Assembly (NCBI GenBank): GCA_008017145.1 | Contig: SSGY01000126.1 | Location: 1-16,312 of the forward strand | DNA: 16,312 bases | Source of the DNA: Neisseriales bacterium | Lineage (GTDB): Bacteria > Pseudomonadota > Gammaproteobacteria > Burkholderiales > UBA11063 | Direction: 5' to 3' | Shown here: one piece after another, positions 15,415 through 16,312 of the stretch | Numbering within the stretch: position 1 is the first letter of the stretch | Layout of the letters: the number at the start of each line of letters is the position of its first letter | Program-made: the position numbers and the translations under genes | The notes under the pieces: generated by a model | Databases searched by the model: none | The model's input: the letters and a program-made list of their open reading frames with translations, nothing else | What the model was told of the DNA's origin: nothing

Positions 15415-15433
15415 AAAATCTTATTCAGATTTT
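15415..15433 (-). repeat. Hairpin in the pilin 1 leader
   Basis: AAAATCT (15415-15421) and AGATTTT (15427-15433) form a 7-bp stem with a 5-base loop. Next to it is the 12-bp palindrome AAACTTAAGTTT (15403-15414). Both are in the untranslated leader if the promoter near 15451-15480 is right. Confidence 0.4.
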
Positions 15434-15450
15434 CTACTCTTCCTAGCTCT

Positions 15451-15480
15451 ATTTTACTCCAATGTAGTTAAATATGTGGA
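15451..15480 (-). promoter_or_regulatory. Possible promoter of pilin 1
   Basis: On the - strand TCCACA (15475-15480, 4 of 6 to TTGACA) and TAAAAT (15451-15456) are separated by 18 bases. Transcription would begin near the shared element AGGAAGAGTA (15435-15444). I see no sigma-54 type GG-N10-GC site with correct spacing. Confidence 0.4.
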
Positions 15481-15626
15481 ATAAATATAAATAGGTAATA
15501 ATTATTCATGAATTATATTGTGTTGACGGAGTGTTTTTTTGTAACCATATGATTAAGTTAGGTTTTTATTGTGTGATTAAACGCTACATAGCCATGGTGC
15601 TAATACTGTATGATGGCTGGCTAATT

Positions 15627-15652
15627 AAAAAAGCTAACCTTTTGAGGTTAGC
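15627..15652 (-). terminator. Rho-independent terminator of pilin 2
   Basis: On the - strand an 8-bp perfect stem, GCTAACCT with AGGTTAGC (15633-15640 with 15645-15652), a 4-base loop and a run of six U (15627-15632). It begins 22 bases after the pilin 2 stop. It should isolate pilin 2 from pilin 1, so the two pilins are separate transcription units. Confidence 0.92.
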
Positions 15653-15674
15653 TTTGCTGATTGAAATAATTCAA

Positions 15675-16091
15675 TTAAGTTTTACAATTAGAAGGGCGGA
15701 ATTGATTATTTAAAGTTCCACCACCAGTACAAGACCAGTTAATTCCTGATGCTGAAGTAGATGGAGAAAACATTATATTACCAGATATGGTAGCAATAGA
15801 CGTAGTAACAGTGATTGCACCATTAGTATCAATTGAGACAGAGCTTACATTAGTACCTGAGATAGAACTTGCGGCTGCTAAACCAGCTTGTGAGTTACTT
15901 GTTGGTAAAGCACCTTGAGATTGATAGTATTCAGATACTGCTGTTTTGGCTTGGCTAGCAAAAGTCAATGCTTCAGACACTTTAGCACGGATAATGTAAT
16001 TTTGATAAGCAGGGATAGCAATTGCTGCCAAAACCCCGATGATCGCAACCGCGATCATTAATTCGATAATGGTGAAACCTTTGTTTTTCAT
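15675..16091 (-). CDS. Type IV pilin, tandem copy 2
   Basis: Second type IVa prepilin, 138 residues. Residues 1-60, including leader MKNKG, Glu at mature position 5 and the helix through YYQSQG, are identical to copy 1. The first 62 coding bases plus four upstream are identical at DNA level and only four silent changes occur in the first 146. The variable half then diverges, while the end regains similarity: [11 protein letters not shown], with Cys121 and Cys136 as the disulfide pair. The last residue is Thr instead of Ser. GAGGA before the ATG is a good ribosome binding site. It has its own strong terminator. The upstream region is cut by the end of an IS3-like element 70 bases before the start, so the native promoter may be lost and the copy may be silent or misregulated. 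Confidence 0.92.
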   Translation of the reverse strand: MKNKGFTIIELMIAVAIIGVLAAIAIPAYQNYIIRAKVSEALTFASQAKTAVSEYYQSQGALPTSNSQAGLAAASSISGTNVSSVSIDTNGAITVTTSIATISGNIMFSPSTSASGINWSCTGGGTLNNQFRPSNCKT

Positions 16092-16124
16092 GATATTTTC
16101 CTCAATAAATAAAAATAAGACTAC

Positions 16125-16150
16125 AACATCCTTCTATGCGGTGGGATGTT
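16125..16150 (-). repeat. Hairpin in the pilin 2 leader
   Basis: AACATCC (16125-16131) and GGATGTT (16144-16150) form a 7-bp stem with a 12-base loop, between the shared AGGAAGAGTA element (16153-16162) and the ribosome binding site. No T tract follows, so it is not a terminator in either direction. Confidence 0.4.
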
Positions 16151-16161
16151 TTTACTCTTCC

Positions 16162-16312
16162 TGAGGTAATACCCCCTAAAAAAAGTGCTATTGATAAGTA
16201 GAGAGATTTACAATATCGACTAACACCAAGAAGGGTATTAAAAATGAAGAACTCAAAGTTTACTGAATCACAAATAATCAATATTCTAAAATTGGCAGAA
16301 AGTGGTATGCCA
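16162..16312 (+). mobile_element. Left end of an IS3-like insertion sequence, cut by the window
   Basis: The proposed left terminal repeat begins TGAGGTAATACCCCCTAAAA at 16162; a TG start with a C-run followed by A-rich sequence is usual for IS3-family ends. An orfA-type transposase start follows 82 bases in, a typical spacing. The right end and any target duplication lie outside the window. The exact left boundary is inferred from the motif and could be off by a few bases. Confidence 0.65.
16244..16312 (+). CDS. IS3-family transposase OrfA, N-terminal fragment (truncated by window edge)
   Basis: The first 23 codons are visible and run off the right edge without a stop. KFTESQIINILKLAESGMP matches the start of IS3-family (IS407-like) OrfA proteins, the first helix of the HTH_Tnp_1 DNA-binding domain. 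The ribosome binding site AAGGG (16231-16235) lies 8 bases before the ATG. In this family OrfB with the DDE catalytic domain normally follows, usually reached by a -1 frameshift; that part is beyond the window. Confidence 0.8.
   Translation, partial: MKNSKFTESQIINILKLAESGMP

Larger units (their letters stand above)
15383..15626. other. Upstream region of pilin 1, no gene seen
   Basis: AT-rich intergenic DNA between the pilin 2 terminator and pilin 1. It holds the pilin 1 ribosome binding site, leader palindromes and likely promoter (15383-15480). The remainder, 15481-15626, shows no protein gene I believe. TTGACG at about 15522 on the + strand resembles a -35 box but the nearest -10-like TATGAT is 19 bases further, so I do not call a promoter. 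Confidence 0.5.

Noticed and set aside
15531..15713. 60-residue open frame on the + strand between the pilins
   Set aside because: It runs through the pilin 2 terminator and into the pilin 2 end; no ribosome binding site or known motif.
1..16312. CRISPR array, tRNA or rRNA genes
   Set aside because: No regularly spaced repeats, cloverleaf-like sequences or rRNA segments were seen on reading both strands.

Overview
The window is a piece of an AT-rich bacterial chromosome, most likely from a low-GC proteobacterium. The order lepB-rnc-era is shared by Beta- and Gammaproteobacteria. The type IV pilins and the PglL/TfpO-type oligosaccharyltransferase would fit a Neisseriales-like betaproteobacterium, but that placement is inference and no ribosomal RNA is present to test it.

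Layout: (1) bases 122-2792 hold a housekeeping block on the + strand: signal peptidase I (lepB), RNase III (rnc, overlapping lepB by one base) and the GTPase Era. A 124-bp stretch, flanked by an exact 12-bp direct repeat, sits between rnc and era. (2) Bases 2801-7385, also +, hold a glycan block: a WaaE/LgtF-like family 2 glycosyltransferase with an extra C-terminal domain, a GtrB/DPM1-like polyprenyl-phosphate glycosyltransferase, a SAM methyltransferase and a multi-spanning protein resembling the DUF6311 family. (3) Bases 7386-12970 hold three diverged paralogues of the PMT (protein O-mannosyltransferase, GT-C) family. The first is on the - strand and the other two on the +. The first two diverge from an intergenic region with two overlapping extended -10 promoters. 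(4) Bases 12963-14885 (-) encode a PglL/TfpO-type O-oligosaccharyltransferase. (5) Bases 14960-16091 (-) hold two tandem type IV pilin genes with the same first 60 residues and different C-terminal halves. (6) From about 16162 to the right edge is the left end of an IS3-like insertion sequence, cut by the window.

How it may work together (inference): the GtrB-like enzyme charges undecaprenyl phosphate with a hexose on the cytoplasmic side. The flipped lipid-linked sugar is the kind of donor that GT-C enzymes such as the PMT paralogues, and perhaps the DUF6311-like protein, use in the periplasm. PglL-type enzymes transfer lipid-linked glycan to Ser/Thr of pilins, and the oligosaccharyltransferase gene lies directly behind a pilin gene with only a terminator-like hairpin between. 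The region therefore reads as a pilin/protein O-glycosylation and surface-glycan island attached to a housekeeping operon.

The most unusual points are the rnc/era insertion-like segment, the run of three PMT paralogues with an additional periplasmic domain, the tandem pilins with nearly identical 5' ends, and the IS end lying exactly at the edge of the leader element the two pilins share. No tRNA, rRNA or CRISPR array was seen. No gene-free stretch exceeds 300 bases; the longest, 292 bases between the pilins, is described below.
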